Positions 51,390 through 59,759 of a stretch of DNA of 64,000 bases are shown one piece after another. The stretch comes from Nitrincola tibetensis (GTDB lineage Bacteria > Pseudomonadota > Gammaproteobacteria > Pseudomonadales > Balneatricaceae): positions 62,001 through 126,000 of the forward strand of contig NZ_QKRX01000002.1 in NCBI RefSeq assembly GCF_003284585.1, given 5' to 3'. The position numbers and the translations under genes were made by a program. The notes under the pieces were generated by a model that saw nothing but the letters and a program-made list of their open reading frames with translations, was not told where the DNA came from and did no database searches. The number at the start of each line of letters is the position of its first letter. Within the stretch, counting starts at the first letter, position 1.

Positions 51390-52100
51390 GTGAATCAAGC
51401 GATTAGTATTTACCTGCCACTGCGCAGTGGCAGTACGCGTGTTATCCATAAAAATACACGTCCTTTCACACCGGATGGCCGTAGTCTCCTGCAGTTTAAG
51501 CTAGATGAGTTGGTGAAAATTCTCGACCATGTTGGAGAGTTGGTGATATCCACGAATGATCCATTGGTACTGGGGCAGGTTGAGCCTTATACGAGTGATG
51601 CACGCATTAAAATTGATCATCGTCCTGATCATTTATGCACTTCAACCACCAAAGTTCAAGATTTGATTAACTATGTTCCCAGCGTTGTTTCGGGGCAGCA
51701 TGTTTTCTGGTTGCACGTAACGGCACCCTTTTTTACAGCCCAGGATTATCTAACTGCTTTAGATGAGTACCAAACGCAGGTGATTGACGGTGATTACGAT
51801 TCCATTATGTCGGTGAATAAACTTCAGCAGTTTATTTGGGACGATAACCAGAAGAAAATCATCAACTGTGATCGTAGTGTTAATCCTTGGCCTAATACCC
51901 AAGATCTAGCGCCGTTGTATGAGATTAATCACGCTTTTTATATTAATAGTGTCGATAATTATAAAGCCTATCAAGATCGCATTGGCCGTAACCCTTGTTT
52001 GTTTATCACAGAGGGTGAAAAGTGTATTGATATTGATTGGGAAGCGGATTTCAAGTTGGCCCAGAATATGCTTGTTAGTTTGATGATGCAAACACAATAA
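51390..52100 (+). CDS. CMP-sugar synthetase (acylneuraminate cytidylyltransferase family)
   Basis: Protein of 236 residues. The N-terminal nucleotide-binding motif LPLRSGSTRVIHKNTRPF corresponds to the PARGGSKR..KN motif of CMP-NeuAc/CMP-Kdo synthetases. VTAPFFTAQDY and the terminal IDIDWEADFKLAQ, with metal-binding Asp residues, are also typical. The start is GTG 51390. No NeuB, NeuC or KdsA homologue lies in the window. The acceptor is therefore likely the product of the adjacent DRE-TIM aldolase, after dephosphorylation by the HAD protein that follows. Confidence 0.85.
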   Translation: MNQAISIYLPLRSGSTRVIHKNTRPFTPDGRSLLQFKLDELVKILDHVGELVISTNDPLVLGQVEPYTSDARIKIDHRPDHLCTSTTKVQDLINYVPSVVSGQHVFWLHVTAPFFTAQDYLTALDEYQTQVIDGDYDSIMSVNKLQQFIWDDNQKKIINCDRSVNPWPNTQDLAPLYEINHAFYINSVDNYKAYQDRIGRNPCLFITEGEKCIDIDWEADFKLAQNMLVSLMMQTQ

Positions 52101-52110
52101 GGCTATTTAA

Positions 52111-52758
52111 ATGTATCAATCCTATGTGTTCGATTGCGATGGCGTGGTGCTCGACTCAAATAAAGTCAAAACCGATGCTTTTTACAAAACCGCCATCCCT
52201 TTTGGGGAAGAGGCGGCTAAGGCGTTGGTTGATTACCATGTCGCCAACGGTGGCATTTCGCGCTATGTCAAATTTGCTAAATTCATTGATGAAATGCTGC
52301 CGTCGACATCGGCAAAGCCCAACTTAGATGATCTGTTGACGACCTATGCAAATGAAGTGATTGCCGGCTTGTTAAGTTGCAAGGTGGTGGAGGGGCTGCA
52401 TGAATTGCGTGCCCTGAGTCCGGACAGTCGTTGGTTGATCGTATCGGGCGGGGATCAAGCCGAGTTGCGAAAGGTCTTTGCAGAGCGTGGCTTGGCTGAG
52501 CTTCTTAACGGTGGCATCTTTGGTAGCCCCGACACCAAAGACGAAATTCTTAAGCGCGAGTTGTTGTCGGGTAATATTCAGCAGCCTGCATTGTTTCTTG
52601 GCGACAGTCGTTATGACCATGTGGCCTCGTCAGCGGCGGGCTTGGATTTTGTCTTTATTACGCAATGGACTGAGTTTCATGAATGGCCTTCGTATTGTGC
52701 GGAGCATCAGTTAAAAACCGTTGAAAGCTTAACAGAGCTGACACAGAAAATTTTTTAG
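52111..52758 (+). CDS. HAD-family phosphatase
   Basis: Protein of 215 residues with the HAD motifs: I is FDCDGVVLDSN (nucleophile Asp and acid Asp), II is IVSGG, III is the Lys in SPDTKDEILKRELL, and IV is LFLGDSRYDH. A helical cap lies between motifs I and II. It begins 10 nt after the cytidylyltransferase gene. By context it would remove the phosphate from a sugar-acid phosphate before CMP activation, the role KdsC plays in the Kdo pathway. Confidence 0.85.
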   Translation: MYQSYVFDCDGVVLDSNKVKTDAFYKTAIPFGEEAAKALVDYHVANGGISRYVKFAKFIDEMLPSTSAKPNLDDLLTTYANEVIAGLLSCKVVEGLHELRALSPDSRWLIVSGGDQAELRKVFAERGLAELLNGGIFGSPDTKDEILKRELLSGNIQQPALFLGDSRYDHVASSAAGLDFVFITQWTEFHEWPSYCAEHQLKTVESLTELTQKIF

Positions 52759-52854
52759 GCTATTCGATAAGTGGTTGGAAATCGATCCTCTGACATTCAG
52801 GACAGATTTTCAGCCATTGGTTGATGTGGCTTTGACAGTTATAGGGGGGCAGGT

Positions 52855-52882
52855 TTTCGAGAACAGTTCTTGAAACTATATT
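52855..52882 (+). promoter_or_regulatory. Palindromic operator and candidate -10 box of the first MNT/HEPN pair
   Basis: Positions 52855-52875 form a 21-bp near-perfect palindrome, 9 of 10 base pairs matching about a central A, with core AGAACAGTTCT (52860-52870). TATATT (52877-52882) directly follows as a possible -10 box. TTGACA at 52832-52837 is too far upstream to be its -35. The site is 53 nt before the antitoxin start, where autoregulated toxin-antitoxin operons have operators. Confidence 0.45.
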
Positions 52883-52928
52883 TTCAACCGACTACCCTTT
52901 CCATGAGTTTCGATAAACGGAGATACCT

Positions 52929-53219
52929 ATGCGTCCTTCGATTGCTCTTAACCAAAAACGCAGTGCCGTCCTTGAAGCAATAAACAGCTTCCACACGACA
53001 AACCCGCGTATTTTTGGCTCAGTGCTTCATGGCACAGATCAGGATGGTAGCGACCTCGATCTTCTGGTCGATGCGTTGCCAGGTGTTACGTTGTTCGATC
53101 TGGGTGGCTTGCAAGTAGAACTGGAGTCTTTGCTAGGTATCCATGTTGATTTGTTAACGCCAAGTGATTTGCCCGTCAAATTCCGTTCCCAAGTGCTTGC
53201 TGAGGCACGGCCTATATGA
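52929..53219 (+). CDS. mntA: MNT-domain antitoxin (MntA-like nucleotidyltransferase)
   Basis: Minimal nucleotidyltransferase of 96 residues with the motif GSVLHGTDQDGSDLDLLVD, in which Gly30-Ser31 and Asp42/Asp44 form the active site. In studied MntA-HepT pairs this protein AMPylates a Tyr of the HEPN toxin and so neutralises it. It overlaps the toxin gene by 4 nt (ATGA). The pair sits between the HAD gene and the giant glycosyltransferase gene and looks inserted, since neither neighbour concerns toxin-antitoxin function. Confidence 0.9.
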   Translation: MRPSIALNQKRSAVLEAINSFHTTNPRIFGSVLHGTDQDGSDLDLLVDALPGVTLFDLGGLQVELESLLGIHVDLLTPSDLPVKFRSQVLAEARPI

Positions 53220-53572
53220 ATGTAAATCGACTGGACGACTACTTGGAGCACATGCAGCAAGCTGCGTCAGATGCCTGTACTTTTATTGAGGGTTTGGAAA
53301 AAGATGATTTTCATGAGGATAAGCGTACCCAACAAGCCGTTATCATGAGCCTCATCATTCTTGGTGAAGCGGCGACGAAAATAATGGATACCTATCCTGA
53401 ATTCTCACTGGCGCATCCCGAAATTCCGTGGCGCAACATGCGCGGGATGCGAAATCGTATCGCGCATGGCTATTTTGACATTAACCTCGATGTGGTTTGG
53501 GATACTGTTCAGATGGCATTACCGACATTACGAATACAACTCGCAACCCTTCAAGACCAAGCGAATACCTAA
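53216..53572 (+). CDS. hepT: HEPN toxin (HepT/DUF86)
   Basis: All-helical HEPN-family protein of 118 residues. The RNase motif R-x4-H-x-Y is RNRIAHGY (Arg79, His84, Tyr86), preceded by IILGEAATKI and PWRNMRGM, which are typical of DUF86. Such toxins cleave RNA, and Tyr86 is the likely AMPylation target of the MntA partner. All key residues are intact, so the module should be functional. The 169 nt after it hold a short hairpin and the leader of the next gene. Confidence 0.9.
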   Translation: MNVNRLDDYLEHMQQAASDACTFIEGLEKDDFHEDKRTQQAVIMSLIILGEAATKIMDTYPEFSLAHPEIPWRNMRGMRNRIAHGYFDINLDVVWDTVQMALPTLRIQLATLQDQANT

Positions 53573-53686
53573 GGCAGCTCATGCCAATAGATTATGCATG
53601 GGTTTTATGCAAACTTATTAAGTTCGAGTTAATCATCTTTTTCTTACAACCAGATATTTGTTTAGCTTTTGTTTTGTCAGATTCTA

Positions 53687-53710
53687 CCAGATAATTCTGG
53701 GACTTATTTT
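53687..53710 (+). terminator. Short hairpin and T-run after the first HEPN toxin gene
   Basis: CCAGA (53687-53691) and TCTGG (53696-53700) pair around TAAT. A T-rich stretch with six T residues lies at 53706-53711. The five-base stem makes a weak terminator at best. The central GATAAT could equally be a -10 box for the giant glycosyltransferase gene that begins 50 nt further on. Confidence 0.25.
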
Positions 53711-53750
53711 TTAAACCTTTATACACGACAGTCACTAGGGTGTGTTTTTA

Positions 53751-56700
53751 ATGGATACGAATACAGGCGCCTCGGCTTTTGCGCGCGGTAATGATTACTT
53801 AGCACAAAAAGACTTTGTGCGGGCTATTCGACACTACATGGAGTCGTTACGTGAGACCCCAGTGATGCAAGAAGAGGCGATTTTTAGCCTCCGTTATGCG
53901 ATAAAGCAACTGAAACGCGCTCCAGATCAGGCGATGATGAGCCAAGCGGTTTGGGTGTCTAAGGGCTCAGAGTTTGCAGGCATTGCCGAGGATTTACATC
54001 GTCATTTAAACACGCTTGCCAGCACGGATATTTGGGTTGATGCCAGTGGCGATCTAGACACTCTCTTTCCTAAGCTTACAGTCACCGATCTAGAACGCTT
54101 GGTGTCTCATGTGTTGAGTCATCCATGTGCGCTTGTTGTGATGCTGGATGCCTCGCGTGATGCCTGTGTGATGGCTGGGCTTTATCAAGTGATCTGGGGC
54201 ACACGTATTGTTGCAGATGTGCGTTTACAGCCTGTGTTGTCGAATCCTGCTATCAGTGCAGCGTTGTTGGCAGGAGAGGGCAATGTCTCGCTTGCATCCT
54301 GTGTTGATCATTGGGTGAGTTTCAATTTTTATCAGCATATTCGGTCTGCGGCGGAGTATCTCCCTTTAGCGCCAGCACCTAGTGTTAATGAGAGTACGCA
54401 AAGCCGTTTATTAAACTACCGTCAACTCGCACTTCACGGACAGTCGTCTATGATGCGCGAGGCTCAATCCTTGTTATTTAATAACCTGTTGTCCATATTA
54501 CAGACGGCTAGATCACCTGAGTCAGAGGTTTTACAGGCCTTACAAAGTGATCTTTTACAGACCAGTCAAGCCTGTAGCTCAGATGAGTCCGCTAAAAAAG
54601 TCGCGGTGTTGGTGCATTATTACTATGAAGATATCTGGCTGGAGATTGCCAGGTATTTGGATCAGATAACCTCACCCTTTGATCTGTTTATTACAACGAC
54701 CTCCAATGTGGGGGCAAAGGTTGTTGCGGATATTGCTAAGCGTTACCCAAGTGCGCGTGTGTTTGTGTCGCCCAACAAAGGCATGGACATAGTGCCCTTC
54801 TTGAATTTGATTCCCTTAATGGTGAATGAGGGCTATGTTGCGGTTTTAAAACTACAAACCAAGAAGGGTGACAGTCATCTTGCCACTATTTGGCGCGATG
54901 TGATGCTTAAGTCTTTAATTGGAAAAACCGCGCAGTTTGATCATGTCGTCGCCGCATTTAAACACGACCCTGATTTGGTCTGTGCAGGTCCGGCAACTTT
55001 GTTTCAATCGGCTCCTCGTATCATGTACGACAATTTGGCCAATATTCAACGCTTGACGGAGCAGGTGTATGGGTGTGCCTATCCTGAAGGGGATTGGGGT
55101 TTTTTTGCGGGAACGATGTTTTGGGCAAGGCCCGAGTCCTTACTTGCGTTAAGCCAAATTGCGAATTTTACCAATCCAGAGTTGACCGACGACTATAAAG
55201 TTGATGGCAAGCTTGAACATGCGATTGAGCGTTTTTTTGGTTTAGTGCCTGTGTTAACCGAGTCTAAAATTGGTTTGTTGCAGCCGACGGCGACGGCGCT
55301 GGATGAAGTCGATTTGGTGTGTGTTGCACCGGGTCAGGCGGTCGGGCAGGCCGATATTGGTGCATTGATGCGTCAGTATGAGCGTTTGCAGGCCGATTAT
55401 GCATTGGTTCGGTCTTATGAGTTGTTTAATGCTCAACACTATTACGTGCAATGCCCTGAGCTAAAAGCGTCGCGAACGGATTTGATTGTGCATTATTTGT
55501 TAAGTGGCACCTACAAGGGGCTTTCACCGGATCAGGCCTTTTCACCTTCTCAATATCGTGCGCTGAATCAAGATGTCGTCAAAGCCTATGTAGAGCCCTA
55601 TGTGCACTATTTGAAATCGGGTGCTCGCGAAAAGCGCGCGTTATACAAAGAGCCTGCTGCACTGGAGGCCAATGCGGCACATTTACGTTATGCCGTGCTG
55701 AATCAGCAGCTGATTTCGTGGCCGGGTTTGGTGAGTAAAGAGTACGACAAGGATCTTGTCTCAATTGTGATTCCTGTGTACAGCCAGCCTGAGTTAACCG
55801 AAGACTGTATAAAGTCTTTGATTCAGTGCAAAAACAAGCGCAGAAGTGAAGTGATTTTAGTGGATAACGGCAGTGATGCGGTCACAGCCGAGATCTTGCA
55901 ACGTTATGCCCAAGAGTACGAGTGGATACATTGCGTCAGCAATGGCGAGAATATGAACTTTGCCTTGGGTTGTAACCTTGGCTTCAATGCCGCGAAAGGC
56001 GGGCAGGTCATTTTTTTAAATAATGATACAACCTTAACCGACGCTTGGGTTGATCAGTTGGTTGCCCCCTTAAGCGATGAGTCGGTGGCGGCGGTTCAGC
56101 CCAAGTTGTTGTTCCCAGATAACACGATTCAATGTGCGGGTGTTGTCTTTAATGCCTGGAGCAGTTTGGGGTGTCCCTTATACGCAGGCTTTGAGCCAGA
56201 GGGTAAAGAAGCTAACACACCGCGTCAGCTTCAGGCGATTACAGCGGCTTGTATTGCATTAAGATCGCGAGATTTTGCCAAGCTAAAAGGCTTTGATCCT
56301 ATTTTTGTCAATGGTCAAGAAGACGTGGATTTATGTTTACGCCTGACCCATGGCACAGGGAAGCATTGTTATTATCAGCCTGAGTCGTTGGTGTACCACC
56401 ACGAGGGTAAAAGCCAGGGGCGTGGCAAGTATGTGTTGCGCAACCGCCAAGTGTTTTTACGCCGTTGGGAAAGTCGTATTCGTGCCGATGATTTAGCCAT
56501 TTATGCAGCGGATGGTTGGCAGGTGCAGGGCTGGACACTCGATCTTCCTGAGAAAACTCAGCAAGGTCTTTCTATTTATCGTCCTGTGCTAGGAAATCAA
56601 CCCGTTGAACCTGTGTTTGCAGAGCCGTTTGTCGACTTTACAACGCAAGATGAGGCAAGGCAAAAAGGGGCGAAGCTAGATACAGCCTTTAGTGGTCAGC

Positions 56701-58799
56701 GCGAAGTGAACCCAGATGCGCCGAGTGTGCTGGTGTGTGCGCATGCAGCGGGTGTGCATTTGTTCGGTGGCGAGCGTAGTTTTTTAGATATGCTGGATGC
56801 ACTGAATGCGATGCAGCTGAATGTTGTCGTGTCGGTTCCGGGTGTTCAGAATTTTGACTATCTGGCCGCGATTCAGGAGCGTGCCTGTGCCGTGTATTGT
56901 TTGCATTACCCGCATTGGAAAGAGTCGTTAGTCCCGGATCGCCGCTCGATTAATAAGTTTAAATCGATTATTCAGCATCACCGTATTGAGTTTGTGCATT
57001 GCAATACCATTATGCTGCGTGAGCCGATGCTGGCGGCGAGAGAGTTGTCTGTGACAACCTTTATGCATATTCGCGAGTTAATCAGCCAAGACACCGCCAT
57101 TGCCAAGCACATTGGCCTATCAACGGATGCCATCATCGATAAGATGTATGAGCGCACGGATTACTTTATTGCAAACTCCAAGACCACGGCGCAGGATTTT
57201 ACGCGCGGGCGCAATACCTTTATTGCACCGAATATTGTTCAGGTGGATACGCTGGATATTGCCAACCCCATCCAGCCTGATCGCATTGTCTTTGGTTTGA
57301 TTAGCAGTAACCTCCCGAAAAAAGGCATTTATGAGTTTGCGGAGCTGGCTAAGCGTTGTGCGAAGTCTGCGCCCAATGCTCGCTTTGCATTTGTTGGCCC
57401 TAAGTCGGGGCCGGAGTGGACAAAGGATATTCAGGCATTAGAAGCGGCCGTTAAACGGGGTGAGCTACCCAATAACATTATTTTTACCGGTTACAAAGCA
57501 ACCCCTCTAGACGCCTTGCAAGAGGTGAATGTGGTGGTGAATCTGTCGTTGTTTGCGGAGTCCTTTGGGCGTTCGGTTGCGGAGGCGTTGGCAGCCAGAC
57601 GGCCGGTGATTGTGTATGACAAGGGCGCTTTAGCTGAGTTGGTGCAAGAGGGTGTGTCGGGTTATGTTGTGCCCTTTAAAGATCTGGATGCATTTGAAGC
57701 TAAAATCCTGTTGATGTGCCAACAGCCCGAGCGCTTAGCCGCGATGGGAGACGCTGGGCGTCGCTTTATTGTCGAGCAGTACTCACCAAGAACCCTAATG
57801 CAGCGCTTCAATGCCGCGTATTTGAGTGGTTACTGTCAGCGTATTGACCTGCGCCTCGCTCGGCACAGTGGTGGAATTAACGCGGCGTTGCTAGAGCGAG
57901 CAGCGGGCTATAGGCCTTTCAGCTTGAAGACGTTTGTTGAGCCAACCACCATCATCATTCCTGTGTATAATGCGGTCAAAGAGACGGAGTCGTGTATTCA
58001 CAGTGTGCTAAGGCATACAGACTTAGATGCAACTCAAATCTTAATTATCAATGATGGTAGCCCCGATGCGGCGGTGCGCCCTATGTTGGAGCAGTTTGAA
58101 GGGCTGCCAAAAGTTCAGATTGTTCACAATGAACAGAACATGGGGTACACGCGCACCATTAATAAAGCGATTCAGCTGGCAGGCCGAGACGATGTGTTGC
58201 TGTTAAATAGCGATGCTTTTGTCACACCGGGTTGGTTTACGGGGATGAGAATGGCCGCCGCCAGTGAAGATAAGGTGGGCACGGTAACGGCCATGGGAAA
58301 TCATTCCGGTGCGTTTTCGTTTCCGGTGCAGGGCGTTGAAAACTTGCCGCCTGAGGGCTGCAGTTACGATGAGTTTGCCAGCACGATCACTTTGAGTAAC
58401 GCTGCGCTTAAGCCTTTGGCCCTGCCGACGGGTAATGGTTTTTGCATGCTGATTAAACGGTCTTTATTGGATGAGATTGGCTTGTTCGATGAAGAGGCAT
58501 TCCCAAGAGGGTATGGTGAGGAAAATGATTTTTGTATGAATGGATTCAAGTTAGGGTATAGCAATTTATTGTCTCCTTGGTCTTATGTGTTCCATGTGCG
58601 CAGTGCATCCTTTAAAGGAGAAAAGGCACAGTTGTTGGAGGCTGGTGCATTGGCATTAGAAAAGAAGCATCCTGACTATCCAGATTTAGTGGCCGCAGCG
58701 TTTTCGAGTGCCTCTATGCGAGCACTGAGACAGCATATTCATCAAACAGTAGGGACCATCAACTCGAAGTGGGTTGGTCGTAAAAGTGTTCAGCAATGA
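53751..58799 (+). CDS. Giant RgpF-GT2-GT4-GT2 glycosyltransferase with YPDV-like module
   Basis: Protein of 1682 residues. It starts with a TPR-like hairpin (ARGNDYLAQKDFVRAIRHY). Residues about 281-520 match rhamnan-synthesis RgpF (VLVHYYYEDIW, SPNKGMDIVPFL, LKLQTKKGDSH). Residues about 557-630 are the locus module (NAQHYYVQCPELKASR, VHYLLSGTYKG, EPYVHYLKSGA). A GT2 follows at about 667-910 (VSIVIPVYSQPEL, LVDNGSD, LNNDT, GQEDVDLCLR). A GT4 lies at about 990-1363 (GGERSFLDML, SLFAESFGRSVAEALAARRPV). A final GT2 lies at about 1399-1643 (IIIPVYNAVKETE, LLNSDAFVTPGW, EENDFCMNGFKLG). The start is ATG 53751, not the earlier GTG. It probably adds several residues including rhamnose, since the RgpF domain and rml genes coincide. 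Confidence 0.9.
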   Translation: MDTNTGASAFARGNDYLAQKDFVRAIRHYMESLRETPVMQEEAIFSLRYAIKQLKRAPDQAMMSQAVWVSKGSEFAGIAEDLHRHLNTLASTDIWVDASGDLDTLFPKLTVTDLERLVSHVLSHPCALVVMLDASRDACVMAGLYQVIWGTRIVADVRLQPVLSNPAISAALLAGEGNVSLASCVDHWVSFNFYQHIRSAAEYLPLAPAPSVNESTQSRLLNYRQLALHGQSSMMREAQSLLFNNLLSILQTARSPESEVLQALQSDLLQTSQACSSDESAKKVAVLVHYYYEDIWLEIARYLDQITSPFDLFITTTSNVGAKVVADIAKRYPSARVFVSPNKGMDIVPFLNLIPLMVNEGYVAVLKLQTKKGDSHLATIWRDVMLKSLIGKTAQFDHVVAAFKHDPDLVCAGPATLFQSAPRIMYDNLANIQRLTEQVYGCAYPEGDWGFFAGTMFWARPESLLALSQIANFTNPELTDDYKVDGKLEHAIERFFGLVPVLTESKIGLLQPTATALDEVDLVCVAPGQAVGQADIGALMRQYERLQADYALVRSYELFNAQHYYVQCPELKASRTDLIVHYLLSGTYKGLSPDQAFSPSQYRALNQDVVKAYVEPYVHYLKSGAREKRALYKEPAALEANAAHLRYAVLNQQLISWPGLVSKEYDKDLVSIVIPVYSQPELTEDCIKSLIQCKNKRRSEVILVDNGSDAVTAEILQRYAQEYEWIHCVSNGENMNFALGCNLGFNAAKGGQVIFLNNDTTLTDAWVDQLVAPLSDESVAAVQPKLLFPDNTIQCAGVVFNAWSSLGCPLYAGFEPEGKEANTPRQLQAITAACIALRSRDFAKLKGFDPIFVNGQEDVDLCLRLTHGTGKHCYYQPESLVYHHEGKSQGRGKYVLRNRQVFLRRWESRIRADDLAIYAADGWQVQGWTLDLPEKTQQGLSIYRPVLGNQPVEPVFAEPFVDFTTQDEARQKGAKLDTAFSGQREVNPDAPSVLVCAHAAGVHLFGGERSFLDMLDALNAMQLNVVVSVPGVQNFDYLAAIQERACAVYCLHYPHWKESLVPDRRSINKFKSIIQHHRIEFVHCNTIMLREPMLAARELSVTTFMHIRELISQDTAIAKHIGLSTDAIIDKMYERTDYFIANSKTTAQDFTRGRNTFIAPNIVQVDTLDIANPIQPDRIVFGLISSNLPKKGIYEFAELAKRCAKSAPNARFAFVGPKSGPEWTKDIQALEAAVKRGELPNNIIFTGYKATPLDALQEVNVVVNLSLFAESFGRSVAEALAARRPVIVYDKGALAELVQEGVSGYVVPFKDLDAFEAKILLMCQQPERLAAMGDAGRRFIVEQYSPRTLMQRFNAAYLSGYCQRIDLRLARHSGGINAALLERAAGYRPFSLKTFVEPTTIIIPVYNAVKETESCIHSVLRHTDLDATQILIINDGSPDAAVRPMLEQFEGLPKVQIVHNEQNMGYTRTINKAIQLAGRDDVLLLNSDAFVTPGWFTGMRMAAASEDKVGTVTAMGNHSGAFSFPVQGVENLPPEGCSYDEFASTITLSNAALKPLALPTGNGFCMLIKRSLLDEIGLFDEEAFPRGYGEENDFCMNGFKLGYSNLLSPWSYVFHVRSASFKGEKAQLLEAGALALEKKHPDYPDLVAAAFSSASMRALRQHIHQTVGTINSKWVGRKSVQQ

Positions 58800-59728
58800 A
58801 GTGGTTTAAAAAATACAAGCTGCATAAAGCACGCAAAACGATAGAAGCCTCGGGACTGTTTGATCCGCAATGGTATTTGCAAGAATACCCAGATGTGTCG
58901 ACGTCTGGTATGCATCCTTTGGTTCATTATATTAAGTTTGGTGTGAAAGAGGGGCGCTCGCCGGGTGTGTTTTTTAATGAAGCATTTTGTGATGCGCATT
59001 CGACACCTAGCTCAAGGCTTTATCCGGTGTATTGTTATTTTAAGTATGGATTGGATAAGCCGGATGCGTCGGTGTCATCACTGGTTACCCCTCAGTTGGA
59101 AGCACTTAAAGCTCCGACGTCAGTTGTGCCAGCGGGGCCATCCAAAGCGCCGGTATTGACTAGGCAGCCTTCTCATACCGCCTATTGTCTTTTATTGGGT
59201 AGGGCGGATGTGGCGGATCATGAGTTAGCGTCATTGTCCCAGTGGGCAGGTGAAGAGCGCGTATTTGTTTTCGCTCCACTCGCTTTAGCACAAGAAAGGG
59301 TGGATCGCTTGTGCCAGGCCTTACCTAAGGCTCGTTTTGTGTTTTCGGCATCGGATAGCGTAAAGAGTTTTGCTGATTTTATACCGATCTTGATGAATGA
59401 AGGGATTGGTTGGTGTGCTCTAGCGGGGGGTGGTTCATTTCAGGAAATGAAACCGCTTGCCAAGAGTGAGGTGTTGAAGCGAGCGTTTGCATCAGACATG
59501 GAAGGGGTTGGGTTTCAGTTAAATAAATCGAGTGCTGCTTCACAGCCGCTAGGCTCGCTAAGTGCTCATCAGATGATACAAAAAGGAGTTATGTTTGTTG
59601 CCCTACATCCCACTTTAGGGAATTGGGTGCAGAATAGTGTGTGTGTTCGACGGGTCGACTCTGCAGGTAAAGAGGTTTTGTTTTCAGCAGAGAGGGTTAG
59701 TTTTATTTGGTATTCTGTCAAGCGTTAG
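58796..59728 (+). CDS. YPDV-like module protein with unassigned C-terminal domain
   Basis: Protein of 310 residues overlapping the giant glycosyltransferase gene by 4 nt (ATGA). Residues about 20-95 are the two-unit module (DPQWYLQEYPDVSTSG, HPLVHYIKFGVKEGRSPG, then a degenerate unit ending YPVYCYFKYG). After a Pro/Ala-rich linker, residues about 130-310 form an alpha/beta domain (AYCLLLGRADVADHELAS, VFVFAPLAL, ILMNEGIGWCALAGGG) that I cannot name. In position it resembles the unassigned tail of the GT2 protein at 46050. It is likely a partner of the upstream enzyme, possibly with transferase activity. Confidence 0.65.
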   Translation: MKWFKKYKLHKARKTIEASGLFDPQWYLQEYPDVSTSGMHPLVHYIKFGVKEGRSPGVFFNEAFCDAHSTPSSRLYPVYCYFKYGLDKPDASVSSLVTPQLEALKAPTSVVPAGPSKAPVLTRQPSHTAYCLLLGRADVADHELASLSQWAGEERVFVFAPLALAQERVDRLCQALPKARFVFSASDSVKSFADFIPILMNEGIGWCALAGGGSFQEMKPLAKSEVLKRAFASDMEGVGFQLNKSSAASQPLGSLSAHQMIQKGVMFVALHPTLGNWVQNSVCVRRVDSAGKEVLFSAERVSFIWYSVKR

Positions 59729-59759
59729 TTCGACCTTGTCTTTTTATTAAGGTTTATAT

